DNA of 64,000 nt from Marinospirillum insulare DSM 21763 (GCF_000686905.1 NZ_JMLW01000001.1:62001-126000); one strand, 5' to 3'; positions 1 through 10,146 are shown, numbered from the stretch's first letter. The notes: generated by a model from the sequence alone, not told the origin. Numbers and translations: made by a program.

Positions 1-146
1 AACCAGGTGATGTTTTGTTAGTGTCTGCTCGTTTACTGGCTTCAGAACCAATCGATTTAGCGGAGCTAGACCTGATAAAGCAAGCCATAGAAGATGATTT
101 GCAACAAGAGATACGCTTAGAGGCAACTTTAGTATTGGTGCGTTAG
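1..146 (+). CDS. C-terminal end of an unidentified protein (5' truncated)
   Basis: An open frame enters from the left edge and stops at TAG 144-146, giving about 47 residues. They begin PGDVLLVSARLL and end with a beta-strand-like EATLVLVR. The pattern of a hydrophobic strand, an acidic helix (IDLAELDLIKQAIEDD) and a final strand resembles the C-terminus of DUF389/TIGR00341-type membrane proteins, but that is a weak impression from a short tail. No start, promoter or domain core is visible. The stretch up to the chemoreceptor gene is only about 80 bases and shows no terminator hairpin. Confidence 0.5.
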   Translation, partial: PGDVLLVSARLLASEPIDLAELDLIKQAIEDDLQQEIRLEATLVLVR

Positions 147-228
147 CTTATTGAGTTAAAATGCATGTAAGCTTAGAAGTACAAAGAATAAAGCAACAAA
201 GACGTTTCCACTTAGAAGGAATTTTATA

Positions 229-2262
229 ATGCTATCGAAGTTAACTATGACTCGGAAGTTAATTTTTACACTCTTCCCGCTAACGCTAGTGATTTTCTTA
301 GGAATCATCCAATTTATCCATGTGACTATAGATAAAGCGGTGACCGAGAAAGCAATCATTTCTACTGAGGAGCTGGCTTTAGCTGAAGGTGAGCGAATTG
401 TAGATAATTTAATGACTCGTTTAGGCGGCATAGAAGATTTAGTTACAGCAGTTAAAACAGTTGAGCAGTTCCCTGCCATGCAGCGGCGTAAAATTATTAA
501 TAGTTTTTTAAAGTCACACTTAGAAAACTACCCTAACATGCTGGGAACTTGGACTATTTGGGAGCCCAATGCACTCGATAACCTTGATGTGTTTTATCAA
601 AATACCGAAGGTCACGATGCCACCGGGCGCTTTGCTTCCTACTGGGTTCGCCATAAAGGCCAGATTTTAAACGAAGTCATTGTTGGCTACGATGCAGTGG
701 ATGCCGATTATTATCAGGTAGCTAAACACACACGCAAGTCAGCTATTATCGATCCCTACATCTACGAAATAGAAGGCGATCAAGTGCTCATGGGTTCGGC
801 TGCGGTACCCATAATTATAGATGGCGAGTTCCTAGGTGTTATGGGTTTTGACTTTAAAGCAGACAACCTGCAAAAGTTTGTGGGCGGTACCAAGCATTAC
901 GGCGGTGTATCAGCCTTATTTGGTCAACAAGGTATCATTATTGGTCACCCAGACCCCAGCCGTCTAGGTAAAAACATGCTAGATACAGAGCAGGACTTTA
1001 TGGGCGATGAGTTACAAGCCGCCACTGATGCCGTTAAAGCAGCTCAACCCTATACAACCCAAATGTATAACGACTTATTTAATGAAAACGCTTTAATTGT
1101 TTATGTTCCTATTCCTTTAGGGAAAACAGGCAGCCACTGGTCTTTTGCTATGGCCATGCCTATGAGCGAAGTGCTTAAAGATGTGAATGCCATTGTTCGA
1201 CAGGTTGTTTTTATTGGAATTGCTGGCTTAATTGTTTTAATGGCAGCTATGTATTGGCTGGCGCGAAGTATTGCACGTCCAATTGAAGCAGCGGCTGCAG
1301 CGATGGAAGACGTTGCCAGTGGTGAAGGCGACCTAACTCGCCGTTTAGCAGTAACGGGTAAAGATGAAGTCTCGCGCCTTAGTGTTGCTTTTAATACCTT
1401 TGCTGAACAAGTAAGAACAGTGATTGCTCAGCTAGCAGATCATAGCCAAACCCTAGCCAGCACTTCAGCTCAGTTAGAGCATACCAGTGGCAGTGCCTCG
1501 CAAGGTGCAAGTCAGCAGCGTAGTGAAATAGACCAGGTTGCAGCGGCAATGGATGAGCTAACAGCAACGGTACAAGAAGTGGCTAATAGCGCTCAACGTG
1601 CCTCTGCTGCTACTCAAGCTGGGCGACAAGACGTTGACGAAGGCAGCAAGGTGATTGAAAGTGTAGCTAGAACCATTAGCGGCCAAGCGGGCGAAGTTGA
1701 AAAAACAGCACAAAAACTAGCTGAATTAGAAGGCGCTAGTAGTGAAATTGAAGAAGTGATTACTACTATTCAAGCCATAGCAGAGCAAACTAACTTGCTG
1801 GCATTAAATGCTGCTATTGAAGCTGCTCGTGCAGGAGAGCATGGGCGAGGTTTTGCTGTGGTTGCTGATGAAGTTCGCAGCCTAGCCAACCGCACCCAAA
1901 CCTCAACGGAAGAAATTAGCTCAACCATTGTAAGATTACAGACCATGACCGCCGATGCTGTTTCAGCCATGGGTGTGAGTAAAAATCTTTCTGAAGAAAG
2001 CGTAGAAAGTGCCAATGAAGGTTTAGCTGCCTTAGAAAAAATTGCTGAACAAATGCGCCAAATAGAAGATATGAACCTACAAATAGCTTCTACTACTGAA
2101 CAGCAGTCTGCTACTACCGAAGAGTTGGCGCGTAATACTAACCGTATAGGTGAGCTAGCCGATGAAGCCACACAGGGTGCGAATGAAACATCCGAAGGCA
2201 GCCAAGCAATAGAAGCTTTAGCTAAAGAGTTAAATAACCTAATAGGTCGTTTTAAATACTAA
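229..2262 (+). CDS. Methyl-accepting chemotaxis protein with dCache-type sensor
   Basis: A transmembrane chemoreceptor of 677 residues. Residues about 11-31 form the first membrane helix and 326-345 the second. The roughly 290-residue periplasmic region between them has features of a double Cache sensor (TWTIWEPNA, a RFASYW segment, [17 protein letters not shown]), which usually binds amino acids or other small metabolites. A HAMP domain follows, then the cytoplasmic coiled coil. The highly conserved hairpin tip ([20 protein letters not shown] and the following [10 protein letters not shown]) is near residues 518-560 and docks CheA/CheW. The start is supported by AAGGA eight bases upstream of the ATG. 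No che genes are nearby, so it probably feeds a chemotaxis pathway encoded elsewhere. The ligand cannot be told from the sequence. Confidence 0.95.
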   Translation: MLSKLTMTRKLIFTLFPLTLVIFLGIIQFIHVTIDKAVTEKAIISTEELALAEGERIVDNLMTRLGGIEDLVTAVKTVEQFPAMQRRKIINSFLKSHLENYPNMLGTWTIWEPNALDNLDVFYQNTEGHDATGRFASYWVRHKGQILNEVIVGYDAVDADYYQVAKHTRKSAIIDPYIYEIEGDQVLMGSAAVPIIIDGEFLGVMGFDFKADNLQKFVGGTKHYGGVSALFGQQGIIIGHPDPSRLGKNMLDTEQDFMGDELQAATDAVKAAQPYTTQMYNDLFNENALIVYVPIPLGKTGSHWSFAMAMPMSEVLKDVNAIVRQVVFIGIAGLIVLMAAMYWLARSIARPIEAAAAAMEDVASGEGDLTRRLAVTGKDEVSRLSVAFNTFAEQVRTVIAQLADHSQTLASTSAQLEHTSGSASQGASQQRSEIDQVAAAMDELTATVQEVANSAQRASAATQAGRQDVDEGSKVIESVARTISGQAGEVEKTAQKLAELEGASSEIEEVITTIQAIAEQTNLLALNAAIEAARAGEHGRGFAVVADEVRSLANRTQTSTEEISSTIVRLQTMTADAVSAMGVSKNLSEESVESANEGLAALEKIAEQMRQIEDMNLQIASTTEQQSATTEELARNTNRIGELADEATQGANETSEGSQAIEALAKELNNLIGRFKY

Positions 2263-2284
2263 CTTTGTAATACCCAGGTGTTTA

Positions 2285-3073
2285 ATGCAGCAACTCAGTA
2301 CACAAAAACGCTATGCCACCCTAGAAGCAATGGGTACTCGCTTATGGGTACCTCGCTTTCAACTGCCCGGTGCTGCAACCAGCCAAGCTTGTGACTGGCC
2401 AGCACCCGTCAAGAAGTCCAGTGCACGAGAACGCCTACTAGAGCAACAAGCAGCTACACTAGCGCAAGAGACAGCAGCTTCAGCTCAGCCAAAAAGCCAG
2501 CCACTAGGTCCGCAGTTAGATCAACCAGCTGCCGAGCCAAATTTAGCAGCTCAACCTCTAGCTCAAACAAGCCAACAGCCCTTGCAGCCAGCAGCAGCTC
2601 CCTTGCAAGTGGTTGAGCCGCTCTATGCCGATGTTTGGCTGTTAGCGAATGGCTGGCAATTAGTTATGGAAAACTTAACCGGTCAACCCGGTTTGCAAGA
2701 AGTGGATATCAAGCTATTACACAACCTTTTGGTCGCCCTCTACCCAGGTGGGCTAGGCATTATTGGGCAGCAGTTTTTTAGTTGGCCTTTGCCGGGTATC
2801 CCTATAGAGGCAGGTAATGAAGGCGAGTTAAATATGAGCTTGCTCGCTTTTTTAACCGGCGCCCGCTTTCAAGGCGTGCAACTAGCTGGTTGTTTAGTTT
2901 TTGGTGAGCGGTTGCAAAGTCTAATGAGTAAAGCTGCTTCTAGTTTAAGAGTGTTCCCAGCCCCTTCCCTAAGAGAGCTTCAACAAAGCTCCACCGCAAA
3001 ACAAGCCTTTTGGCAGCAAGCAGGCAGCTCAGGATTAAGAGCCAGCTTCGCTAGCTCTCCGGTTATTTTATAA
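2285..3073 (+). CDS. holD: Probable DNA polymerase III psi subunit, with a long Q/A/P-rich linker
   Basis: This is a divergent HolD. The N-terminal stretch (RYATLEAMGTRLWVPRFQLPGA) parallels the E. coli psi start (a leucine-glycine-tryptophan pattern ending in RPGA). The C-terminal segment APSLRELQQSSTAKQAFWQQ lines up with SPALTDLRANPTARAALWQQ of E. coli psi. The gene also sits immediately before rimI (two bases apart), as in E. coli and pseudomonads, where psi was hard to recognise. Psi bridges chi to the clamp loader. At 262 residues it is almost twice the E. coli length, mostly because of a low-complexity glutamine/alanine/proline-rich linker at about residues 45-115 and a longer central part. 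Both comparisons are from memory; the assignment rests on them plus gene order. Confidence 0.75.
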   Translation: MQQLSTQKRYATLEAMGTRLWVPRFQLPGAATSQACDWPAPVKKSSARERLLEQQAATLAQETAASAQPKSQPLGPQLDQPAAEPNLAAQPLAQTSQQPLQPAAAPLQVVEPLYADVWLLANGWQLVMENLTGQPGLQEVDIKLLHNLLVALYPGGLGIIGQQFFSWPLPGIPIEAGNEGELNMSLLAFLTGARFQGVQLAGCLVFGERLQSLMSKAASSLRVFPAPSLRELQQSSTAKQAFWQQAGSSGLRASFASSPVIL

Positions 3074-3075
3074 AT

Positions 3076-3549
3076 ATGAGTTTTGAACAGCTAAATTTAT
3101 CTAACTTGTTAGAAGTGGTAGAGCTAGCCGAAAGGTCTGATCCTTATGCTTGGCCAGAAGAGCAATGGCGATCTAGCCTAAGAAATGACTGGGTTATTGC
3201 CAAGCGAGAAGCAGGCAAATTAGTAGGCTTGTTAGTTTTACAAGCTAGCTTTTTTGAAACCGAACTGCTTTACCTGCTAGTTGCACCAGAAGCTAGGCGC
3301 CAAGGTGTAGCTGGCAAACTGCTAGATAAAAGCCTAGAAGAGAGCAAAGAGCTTAATGCCGAGCGAATGTTGCTAGAGGTTAGAGTGTCTAACCTAGCAG
3401 CCCTAGCGCTTTACACCAACAAGGGGTTTGTTAGGGAAGGACGACGTAAAAATTATTACCCCCTGCTAACCGAAGATCAATCAACTGAAAGCAGGGAGCG
3501 GGAAGATGCTTTATTACTGACACACTGGTTTATAGAAAAACCAGACTAG
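3076..3549 (+). CDS. rimI: Ribosomal protein bS18-alanine N-acetyltransferase
   Basis: A GNAT-fold acetyltransferase that acetylates the N-terminal alanine of ribosomal protein S18. The acetyl-CoA pyrophosphate-binding loop is seen as RRQGVAGKLL near residues 75-85. The signature LEVRVSNLAALALYTNKGF follows, containing the catalytic glutamate/tyrosine region typical of RimI. Its 157 residues are close to the family's usual 148-160. It starts two bases after holD and is surely cotranscribed with it. The acidic, charged C-terminal extension (TEDQSTESREREDA) is slightly longer than in E. coli. The gene ends two bases before the convergent zapB stop, with no visible terminator between them. Confidence 0.93.
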   Translation: MSFEQLNLSNLLEVVELAERSDPYAWPEEQWRSSLRNDWVIAKREAGKLVGLLVLQASFFETELLYLLVAPEARRQGVAGKLLDKSLEESKELNAERMLLEVRVSNLAALALYTNKGFVREGRRKNYYPLLTEDQSTESREREDALLLTHWFIEKPD

Positions 3550-3551
3550 CT

Positions 3552-3782
3552 TTAGTCTTCAAGTGTTTCATCTTCTAGGCTAGCTGATTCATCTTGCGCA
3601 GTGGCTTCTAGCTCACTAAATTTACTCAGCAGCTGACCAAGCCTAGCTTCCCAAGCTTGTTTTTCATTTCTAAGGATCGTATTTTCCTGCTTTAACTCAT
3701 CCATTTCCATGCGTAGCATTTCTAGAGAGTCAAGCGTGGTTTGAACCTTCGCTTCTAATTGATTTAGTAATTCCAGGCTCAT
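3552..3782 (-). CDS. zapB: Cell division protein ZapB (coiled coil)
   Basis: A 76-residue, almost entirely coiled-coil protein. The start MSLELLNQLEAKVQ closely matches E. coli ZapB (MSLEVFEKLEAKVQ), and the heptads (LEMLRMEMDELKQEN...WEARLGQLL) also match. ZapB stabilises the FtsZ ring together with ZapA. The start at 3782 is preferred over an ATG five codons upstream because AGGAG lies six bases before it, overlapping the upstream ATG context. The acidic tail DESASLEDETLED is outside the coiled coil. The gene is monocistronic and converges on rimI. Confidence 0.9.
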   Translation of the reverse strand: MSLELLNQLEAKVQTTLDSLEMLRMEMDELKQENTILRNEKQAWEARLGQLLSKFSELEATAQDESASLEDETLED

Positions 3783-3911
3783 AAAATACTCCTGCATAAA
3801 ATATGTAAAATAGTTCAGCTAAACGCCAAAGCTTTGTTATCTAGTGTAGATCGGGGCTATTAAAATCATTTTTATGACTTAACGCAACTGTATTCTTTCT
3901 TCTACAGGAAA

Positions 3912-5825
3912 CTAAAGCATATCTTTGAACGGGTTAGACAAATTTAGATTCACTTTTTGTGTATAGCCGGGTATTTCTAGCTCGTCAGCCGTAAATTTAA
4001 GCTGCTCACCATCTAGCACATTCACACCAAACTGGTAATTCAGATTAAAGCGCCCTGCCGTAAAGTCAGCATCATGCTGTTCGCTATTGGCTAGAGTGTG
4101 TTCTAACAAAGTTTCATACTTTTGTATAGCTTTAGCACCATGTCGACGCGCTAACATGCTTTGTGTAACCTGGGGTGATAAAACCAAGGCACTGGCATTA
4201 TTGCCACCGAAACCCTTAGCATTTAAAAGCGCCATATCCATCGCTTCTTTGCCAATTTCTTCATGCTTATTGCTAAGTTTTAAGTTTGAATCTTCAATAT
4301 CGCTAGCAAAATTATCCACCGTGGTAATGCCTGGTAACCAACCCTCAGCCCAAGTACCTAAGGCGCTCATCATTTGATCACCACCAGCAGTACCTTGAGA
4401 GTGCCCCACATAAGCTTTAATAGCGGCTACTGGCCAAGCGCTGATACCCATTGCCTTGGCAACTTCATTAATAACATGGGATTCAGTGGTACGATTTTTA
4501 GGAGTGCTAGTACCATGCGCATGAACATAGCTACGCTCTTGCAGTGACTCTTCACCTAAGAGGCTTCGACCCAAGGCAGCAGCTTTGGCTAGGGTTAAAT
4601 AGTTACCAATACCTGGAGCAGAAATAGAACGCTTAAAGCCATCGGCATTAGCAAACACCTCGGGTACAGAACCTAAAATTTGCGCACCCGTATTCACTGC
4701 TAAATCATCAGCCACTAATAAAATAAATTGTGCAGATTCAGCAATAGTAAAGCCACAGTTATCAGCAAAGGGGCGGCAAGCGCGGCGATAATGAGCATCG
4801 GTGAGCTGCTCAACACTATCTAGGTTACGCAAACTAGTGTTGTCGGCCAAAGCACCCATGGCACGAAAGCCTTCGATAATTTCTGGCGTAACAGGCGCAT
4901 CAGAAGTACCCACCACGGCAATTTTTATACGCCCAGAACGAATACCATTAGTGGCCGCTTGTAAGTTATACAAGAAGGTTGCACAAGCACCCAAGAGTCC
5001 ACTAGATTGCCCTACATTGCCCAGCATATAAGCGTTAATAAAGTCGGCAGTCATTTGAGCATAGCCTAAAGGCATTTGCTTAGAGGTAGTTCGCTTACCG
5101 ATAACTGGGTTTTGTAACAAACCGCCCCAGCCCTCTTGGTCTAGTTGGCCTATGGAATTACTAGCAAATACACCAACTTGATCAGGGTGAACCTTAGCCG
5201 CTAAGTCTTGCCAAACAAGGCCACTTTGGCCAAGCAGGTCTGATACACCAAAAACAGCCATTTGCAAGGCGCGGGGATGGTTAGCACTACGGTAATGAGC
5301 GCCCGGATTAAAACCTGTAGGCAACATGCCCGCTGCTTGTACTAGCGCTTCTCTTGGGTCTGAAATAGTAAAGTCTTGTGGGCCAGTAATGGTGACTTCA
5401 ACTTCTGTGGCGGTTAAGTCTCTTAGTTGCCAGTTAGCAGGAATACGCTCGGGAAGCTGGCGCTGACGTAGAGTGAACCTAAGGGGCTGATCGTGTGTTT
5501 GTAAAGTAAGAGCGCGTCTGCCAGGTTGGGCATGAACATCAAACCAGTTTGGGTGAATACGGCGAATTAAAGAGTCATCAAGTAGCTGCTGTTGGTAGCG
5601 CTCAAGCAAAACTGCAGCAGTTAACCTGTCACCTTGAGCCGTTAACCATTCATCGGCAGCCGTTTGTGTCGCTAGCCCACTTAAACTGGCTAAAGACAAC
5701 AAGCTGGCTTTCTGTTGGTTTTGTGAAAGCTCACTAACTATTAAGCGTTTAAATGCGTGGTGTCCCGATGTGCGTCCTGCTGGGCTGACGCCGCCCATAC
5801 CGATAATGACTGGAAGGTGTGACAA
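3912..5825 (-). CDS. fabY: FabY-type beta-ketoacyl-ACP synthase (fatty-acid initiation)
   Basis: A 637-residue ketosynthase resembling Pseudomonas aeruginosa FabY (PA5174, about 634 residues). FabY condenses acetyl-CoA with malonyl-ACP to start fatty-acid synthesis, replacing the usual FabH step. The thiolase-fold triad is intact: Cys281 in GLLGACATFLYN, His437 in VHAHGTSTP and His475 in KAYVGHSQGTAG. The N-terminus MSHLPVIIGMGGVSPAGRTS and an N-terminal domain of about 180 residues before the catalytic core are typical of this subfamily and absent from FabB/FabF. It begins 45 bases after the LuxR-type regulator stop, in the same direction, so cotranscription with the regulator is possible. 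No terminator is visible between them. Confidence 0.88.
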   Translation of the reverse strand: MSHLPVIIGMGGVSPAGRTSGHHAFKRLIVSELSQNQQKASLLSLASLSGLATQTAADEWLTAQGDRLTAAVLLERYQQQLLDDSLIRRIHPNWFDVHAQPGRRALTLQTHDQPLRFTLRQRQLPERIPANWQLRDLTATEVEVTITGPQDFTISDPREALVQAAGMLPTGFNPGAHYRSANHPRALQMAVFGVSDLLGQSGLVWQDLAAKVHPDQVGVFASNSIGQLDQEGWGGLLQNPVIGKRTTSKQMPLGYAQMTADFINAYMLGNVGQSSGLLGACATFLYNLQAATNGIRSGRIKIAVVGTSDAPVTPEIIEGFRAMGALADNTSLRNLDSVEQLTDAHYRRACRPFADNCGFTIAESAQFILLVADDLAVNTGAQILGSVPEVFANADGFKRSISAPGIGNYLTLAKAAALGRSLLGEESLQERSYVHAHGTSTPKNRTTESHVINEVAKAMGISAWPVAAIKAYVGHSQGTAGGDQMMSALGTWAEGWLPGITTVDNFASDIEDSNLKLSNKHEEIGKEAMDMALLNAKGFGGNNASALVLSPQVTQSMLARRHGAKAIQKYETLLEHTLANSEQHDADFTAGRFNLNYQFGVNVLDGEQLKFTADELEIPGYTQKVNLNLSNPFKDML

Positions 5826-5870
5826 AAGACTATCCTCAGGATAAAAAATTCTGCATAGCTTAACACTATA

Positions 5871-8525
5871 TTAAAGCAACCTTAATTCTCTTGCTCTAGT
5901 TAAAGCTTGAGTTCGTGAACTGACATCGAGTTTACGCAGAATATGACGTATATGTGTTTTAACTGTATGAAGTGAAATAAATAATCTTTGAGCGATTTCT
6001 TTATTTGCTAAACCCTCAGCCACCAATATTAGCACTTGTTCTTCTCTGACTGAAAGCTCCTCTAGCGGGCGAGTTGGGTCTTTGCTAGCAACATTGCTAG
6101 AAAGATTAAGCTGACCCAGCAAATGCTGTACAAATTTTAAACTGCTAGAGCCTTTAGCTAATTGTTCTTTCAAGGGTAGTAATAACTCTAAAAGGCTTTT
6201 ATCAGCATTTAAAAAAGGCATACAAAAGTTTTCTGGCTCTGCAAGTTGCAAGGCTTTACGCAAAGTGGCCAAGGCCTCTTTAGTTTGGCGGCTATGTTTA
6301 AGTGCAAGGGCTTGGTGTACCAATAAAAACACCCCAGCTGTTGGGTAGCTGGAAGTAAGGTTTAATTGTTCATTTAGCAGTATTAAGGCTTGATCATAAT
6401 GGCGGTGGCTCATTAAAGCTCGGCTATAAAGCAGATAAAGTAACTGGTTTTGTAAAGGCAGTTGCACTAAGGCAGGCTCAGGCTCTTTATCAACTAATTG
6501 CTGTAGCCAGGTTAAAGCTAGGTCTAATTTACCTTGATCTAACCAAAGACTGGCTTTAAAAGCTGTAATCATCGGCTGCCAGCTAACCGAAGCTGGGTAT
6601 TGTAAATGCAGTGCTTTTTCTGCTTCTTCTAACCAGTCAAAAGCCGAAGTTAAATTATGATTAGAACGAGCCACAAGGGATAAAATTAAATAACCACTAA
6701 TTAAATGCTTATCACCACTGGGTTGTAAAAATGCTAGGGCTTCTTCTAGTAGCTGAGTGGCTAAAGCTGCCTTGCCTTGAAGCCAATAAAGGTAGCCTTG
6801 CAACAGCATTAACCTAGCCCTGGGTAAGGGTTGGTTACTGGGAAGCTGTAAAGCTTCATTTAATAAGTGTTCAGCTAGCTTTAAATGACCTTTGTTTACC
6901 TCTAAGGTAATTTGGTCATAGGCTAAAAGCTGTTGTAGCTCTGGGCTTTTAATTTGCTGAGCCAACATCTGAGCTTCACGGTTAAAGCCTCTGGCTGCAC
7001 GCAAGTGGTTACGAGAGGTATGCCAGCTAGTAATTAAATGTAGGGCATGAATTGCAATCTCTGGTTTGTTTTCTCTTAGTTCTGGGTAGAGGGTGAGCGC
7101 CTCTTGTATTGCTTGGTCATTTTTTTGTTCACTCACCAATAAAAAACAGTTAATTAACCTGGCCTCGGCTAGTGAAGAAAACTCACTGGCATGTAAAAGG
7201 TTGCTAGCAGCCTGAGTTTGGTTGGCAAATAGCAAAGCCCAGCAGCTAATAAAAGTTAATGCTTCGGATGAGGTAATTACTTTTATATCCAGTGCATTAC
7301 GCCAAATTAAGAATTGGCTAGGGTCTAGGCTGCGTAATAAGTGACTGGCTAGCTTTTGCATATAAGTGGCAAGCAAATCGGTTTCTTTGGCTAAAAAAGC
7401 CTGTTGAGCAGCAGGAAAAAACAAACCTCGTATAGCTAAGGCCTGAGCTGCACGCTTATGAAAAAGCAAAGTTTCAGTTGAGGCTGGGCTGGTTTTTTGA
7501 AAGACCATTTTAGCCAACAAAGGATGCAGCCTAAACCAAGGCTCAGGATTAATAAAATCGGTTGATTTAACGCATTTGGCCGCAGCCGAACAGGGCAGAA
7601 TTAACCCGACTGCGGCTAGGCGCCAGAGGTCTTGCTCGGTAATTGTGTTAGCAGTGAGTTCGGTTAATAACTCTGCACTAGCTGCATCAAGTGAAGCTAA
7701 CCAAGCCAATAGCTGCTCTTGCTGGTCTGTTAAAGAGCCAAGCACCTCTTGCTGTAAAAAAGGCCTGACTAGGGCAAGGCTGGTGGTTATATCCTGGCTA
7801 TTGCTTTGACAAATAAACTTAATGGCTGCAGGCCAGCCGAGGGTGATCTGCCAAATGCTAGTGACAGATGAAAGGTGGATGGTTTTGTTAAGTTGTTGTA
7901 ATAGCTGCCTAATTTCATCTTGGGTAAAGTCTAAATCATTTCTTTGGATTAGGGTTAGCTGGTCTGTTAGCTGCAAAGGAGTGAGTTGCTTTAAAGGCAG
8001 GTAAGCACGACTTGCAATAATTAAACTCAGCTTACTAGGTAGGGCTTGTAATAAGAGGTCTATAAGATTAAGTACGGCTAAATTAGGCTGGTCAGAAGGG
8101 CTAAGATTTTCTGCTGCATCTATTACTAACTGGCTGTTACTTTTAAGCCCGGTCTTAATTTCTTCTATTAAAGGTAAAAGCAGTTGTTCTAAGCTACCAG
8201 AAGGGTTAGCAGCCAAGCTTTCTAGTGTTGCTTCACCCAGCTTATTAGAAAGTTCACCTAGTTGGCGCAGGCTCTTAACTAAGCCATAAATAAAACTAGC
8301 AGGGGTGAGTTGGCTAGAAGTTAAATTGAGCCAAGCAATGGGCAGTCTTTGACTGTTCTTCCACTGTGTTAGTAGCAAGGTTTTGCCACTACCTGCTGGC
8401 GCTAATACTAGGGTTAAACGACAGGCTGCAGCCGTTTCAAGCTGGCTAAGAAGGCGGTCACGCACCAGAGTTTGGGCTGGCATTTTGGGGGGAGAAAAAC
8501 GAAAAGAAAGTAAGCTGTTGGTCAT
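5871..8525 (-). CDS. MalT-like ATP-binding LuxR-family transcriptional regulator
   Basis: A large regulator of 884 residues. An N-terminal NTPase domain has a Walker A motif (APAGSGKT, residues 42-49). A long helical repeat region of TPR type follows (about residues 350-800). The C-terminal LuxR helix-turn-helix is at about 820-884 (LSVREEQVLILVAEGLANKEIAQRLF, then HTVKTHIRHILRKL). This is the MalT/STAND layout, in which ATP and an inducer trigger oligomerisation and DNA binding. It lies 85 bases downstream of the DUF1329 gene and 45 bases upstream of fabY, all on the minus strand. LuxR regulators of this type commonly accompany DUF1302/DUF1329 pairs in pseudomonads, so it probably controls the two upstream genes. 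The inducer is unknown. Confidence 0.88.
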   Translation of the reverse strand: MTNSLLSFRFSPPKMPAQTLVRDRLLSQLETAAACRLTLVLAPAGSGKTLLLTQWKNSQRLPIAWLNLTSSQLTPASFIYGLVKSLRQLGELSNKLGEATLESLAANPSGSLEQLLLPLIEEIKTGLKSNSQLVIDAAENLSPSDQPNLAVLNLIDLLLQALPSKLSLIIASRAYLPLKQLTPLQLTDQLTLIQRNDLDFTQDEIRQLLQQLNKTIHLSSVTSIWQITLGWPAAIKFICQSNSQDITTSLALVRPFLQQEVLGSLTDQQEQLLAWLASLDAASAELLTELTANTITEQDLWRLAAVGLILPCSAAAKCVKSTDFINPEPWFRLHPLLAKMVFQKTSPASTETLLFHKRAAQALAIRGLFFPAAQQAFLAKETDLLATYMQKLASHLLRSLDPSQFLIWRNALDIKVITSSEALTFISCWALLFANQTQAASNLLHASEFSSLAEARLINCFLLVSEQKNDQAIQEALTLYPELRENKPEIAIHALHLITSWHTSRNHLRAARGFNREAQMLAQQIKSPELQQLLAYDQITLEVNKGHLKLAEHLLNEALQLPSNQPLPRARLMLLQGYLYWLQGKAALATQLLEEALAFLQPSGDKHLISGYLILSLVARSNHNLTSAFDWLEEAEKALHLQYPASVSWQPMITAFKASLWLDQGKLDLALTWLQQLVDKEPEPALVQLPLQNQLLYLLYSRALMSHRHYDQALILLNEQLNLTSSYPTAGVFLLVHQALALKHSRQTKEALATLRKALQLAEPENFCMPFLNADKSLLELLLPLKEQLAKGSSSLKFVQHLLGQLNLSSNVASKDPTRPLEELSVREEQVLILVAEGLANKEIAQRLFISLHTVKTHIRHILRKLDVSSRTQALTRARELRLL

Positions 8526-8610
8526 TTAACCCTTTATCTCATTTGCTGCTAGAGCCTTTAAACTAAACCAACTTAGGCTAAAGCAGCAAGTGAGACAAGG
8601 AGTTTAAGTT

Positions 8611-9966
8611 TTAACGACCACCAGTACGGCGTAAAGCAGCAGGGGTAAAGCTACTACGCTTGGCGTTGTAGTCCCAGTTATAACCACGCGTATCGTTGAT
8701 TAAACCCGACACTAGGTAACGACCATTCACCAAGTCATAAACAGTTTCTGCAGAGTACCAAGGAATTTGTACATCTTGGAATTGAACAGTGTGCCCTTCG
8801 GCTACACGCCATAGGTTATCTCGGCCATCGTAGTGGTCAACATGGGCTAGCTGGTAAGTATCTTCATCAAAATACATAACTCGCTTAGCGTAGATATGAC
8901 GCTGACCATCTTTTAGTGTGCCTTCAACTTCCCAAACACGGTGTAATTCATAACGTGTGTGATCAGGGTTCATATGGCCTGCTTGTACAACATCGCCAAC
9001 ACTTAAATCTGTATCTAACAGCTGGTAAGCGTTGTAGGGAATGTACATTTCTTTTTTGCCAACTAGCTTCCAGTTGTAACGGTCAGGAGAACCGTTAAAT
9101 ACGTCTAGACCATCGGAAGTACGCTGACCATCAGCTGCGGTACCTGGACCGTCATAAGCAACTTGAGGTGCGCGACGCACACGGCGCTGACCGGCGTTGT
9201 AGATCCAAGCACGGCGTGGTTCTTTAACCTGGTTCATGGTTTCTTGTACTAGCAGAACCGTGCCCGACAAACGCGCTGGCGCGGTAACCGATTGTAAGAA
9301 ATAGAAAAGGCTATTTTCTACTGGGTCACCAATAAACATAAATTCTTCAGAAAGGGTAACCGCTGTGTAGCTACCACCGGCTTGCGGAGTTACCAAACTG
9401 ACTTCACGTTCTGCACCTGTACCTCGGTAGCGAGTGGAGTGGTTCCACACCAGTTCTACACCTGTTTTTGGTAGAGGGAAGGGCGTTACTTCAGTAAAGT
9501 TTTCAACCCCGTTACCACCATCAACTAGCTGCGCGGTTTTAGCATTCTTTTTAACCTGATCGTAAACCGACTGAGGGTAGCTAGCGGTACGATGGCTTTT
9601 ATACACAGGAATTTTATAAGTATCTGGGTACTTTTTAAGCATTTCTATTTGGCCAGGCGCCATGTTTTTTTCATACTGCTGATAGTTTTGGGCAGTAATC
9701 ACAAACAAAGGCTTTTCGTTAGCAAAGGGGTTGCCATAACCCTCTTTCCAACCACCTGGTGCATTTTTTAAGCCGCCCTCCCAAGCAGGAATTTTGCCAT
9801 CGGCACTGCCGGCACGTTCTGCACCCATAGGGGTGAGTTTATCACTATCTAGGCTGTCAGCAGCAAAAGCTGAACCAGTGGTTGCCAATAAACCCGCTGC
9901 CACTAGGGCTGTTGCCAGCCCGCTTAAAGAAAAGCTTTTAGAGAAATTATGATTTAACTGTTTCAT
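8611..9966 (-). CDS. DUF1329 family exported protein
   Basis: A 451-residue protein with a clear signal peptide (FSLSGLATALVAAGLLATTGSAFA, cut near residue 35). The mature start DSLDSDKLTPMGAERAGSADGKIPAWEGG is the hallmark opening of DUF1329. The fold is related to outer-membrane lipoprotein-sorting proteins of the LolA/LolB type, which suggests it binds a lipidic ligand in the periplasm. It is 180 bases downstream of the DUF1302 gene on the same strand. In Pseudomonas putida a homologous DUF1302-DUF1329-LuxR set has, from memory, been tied by mutant-fitness data to growth on fatty-acid esters. The biochemical activity is undescribed. All conserved regions appear intact. Confidence 0.9.
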   Translation of the reverse strand: MKQLNHNFSKSFSLSGLATALVAAGLLATTGSAFAADSLDSDKLTPMGAERAGSADGKIPAWEGGLKNAPGGWKEGYGNPFANEKPLFVITAQNYQQYEKNMAPGQIEMLKKYPDTYKIPVYKSHRTASYPQSVYDQVKKNAKTAQLVDGGNGVENFTEVTPFPLPKTGVELVWNHSTRYRGTGAEREVSLVTPQAGGSYTAVTLSEEFMFIGDPVENSLFYFLQSVTAPARLSGTVLLVQETMNQVKEPRRAWIYNAGQRRVRRAPQVAYDGPGTAADGQRTSDGLDVFNGSPDRYNWKLVGKKEMYIPYNAYQLLDTDLSVGDVVQAGHMNPDHTRYELHRVWEVEGTLKDGQRHIYAKRVMYFDEDTYQLAHVDHYDGRDNLWRVAEGHTVQFQDVQIPWYSAETVYDLVNGRYLVSGLINDTRGYNWDYNAKRSSFTPAALRRTGGR

Positions 9967-10146
9967 AAGACTTGTCCTTCATGATTGTTTTTATAAGGCT
10001 TGGGGAAGCCTTTTGAATGACGTTACTGAAGACGCTAGCACAAGGCATAAAGTTACGAGAAAGCGCAGTTTACAAGTTGGTAAATGAGCATTTTGAGTAA
10101 ACTTTTAACGCAGTGCTAGCTATGTAAGTAGTTATTCAATGGCTTC

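Noticed and set aside
10033-10128. GCTAGCAC and GTGCTAGC as a long-range inverted repeat between DUF1302 and DUF1329 genes
   Set aside because: GCTAGC is common in this DNA, the arms are about 80 bases apart and the region between shows no structure.
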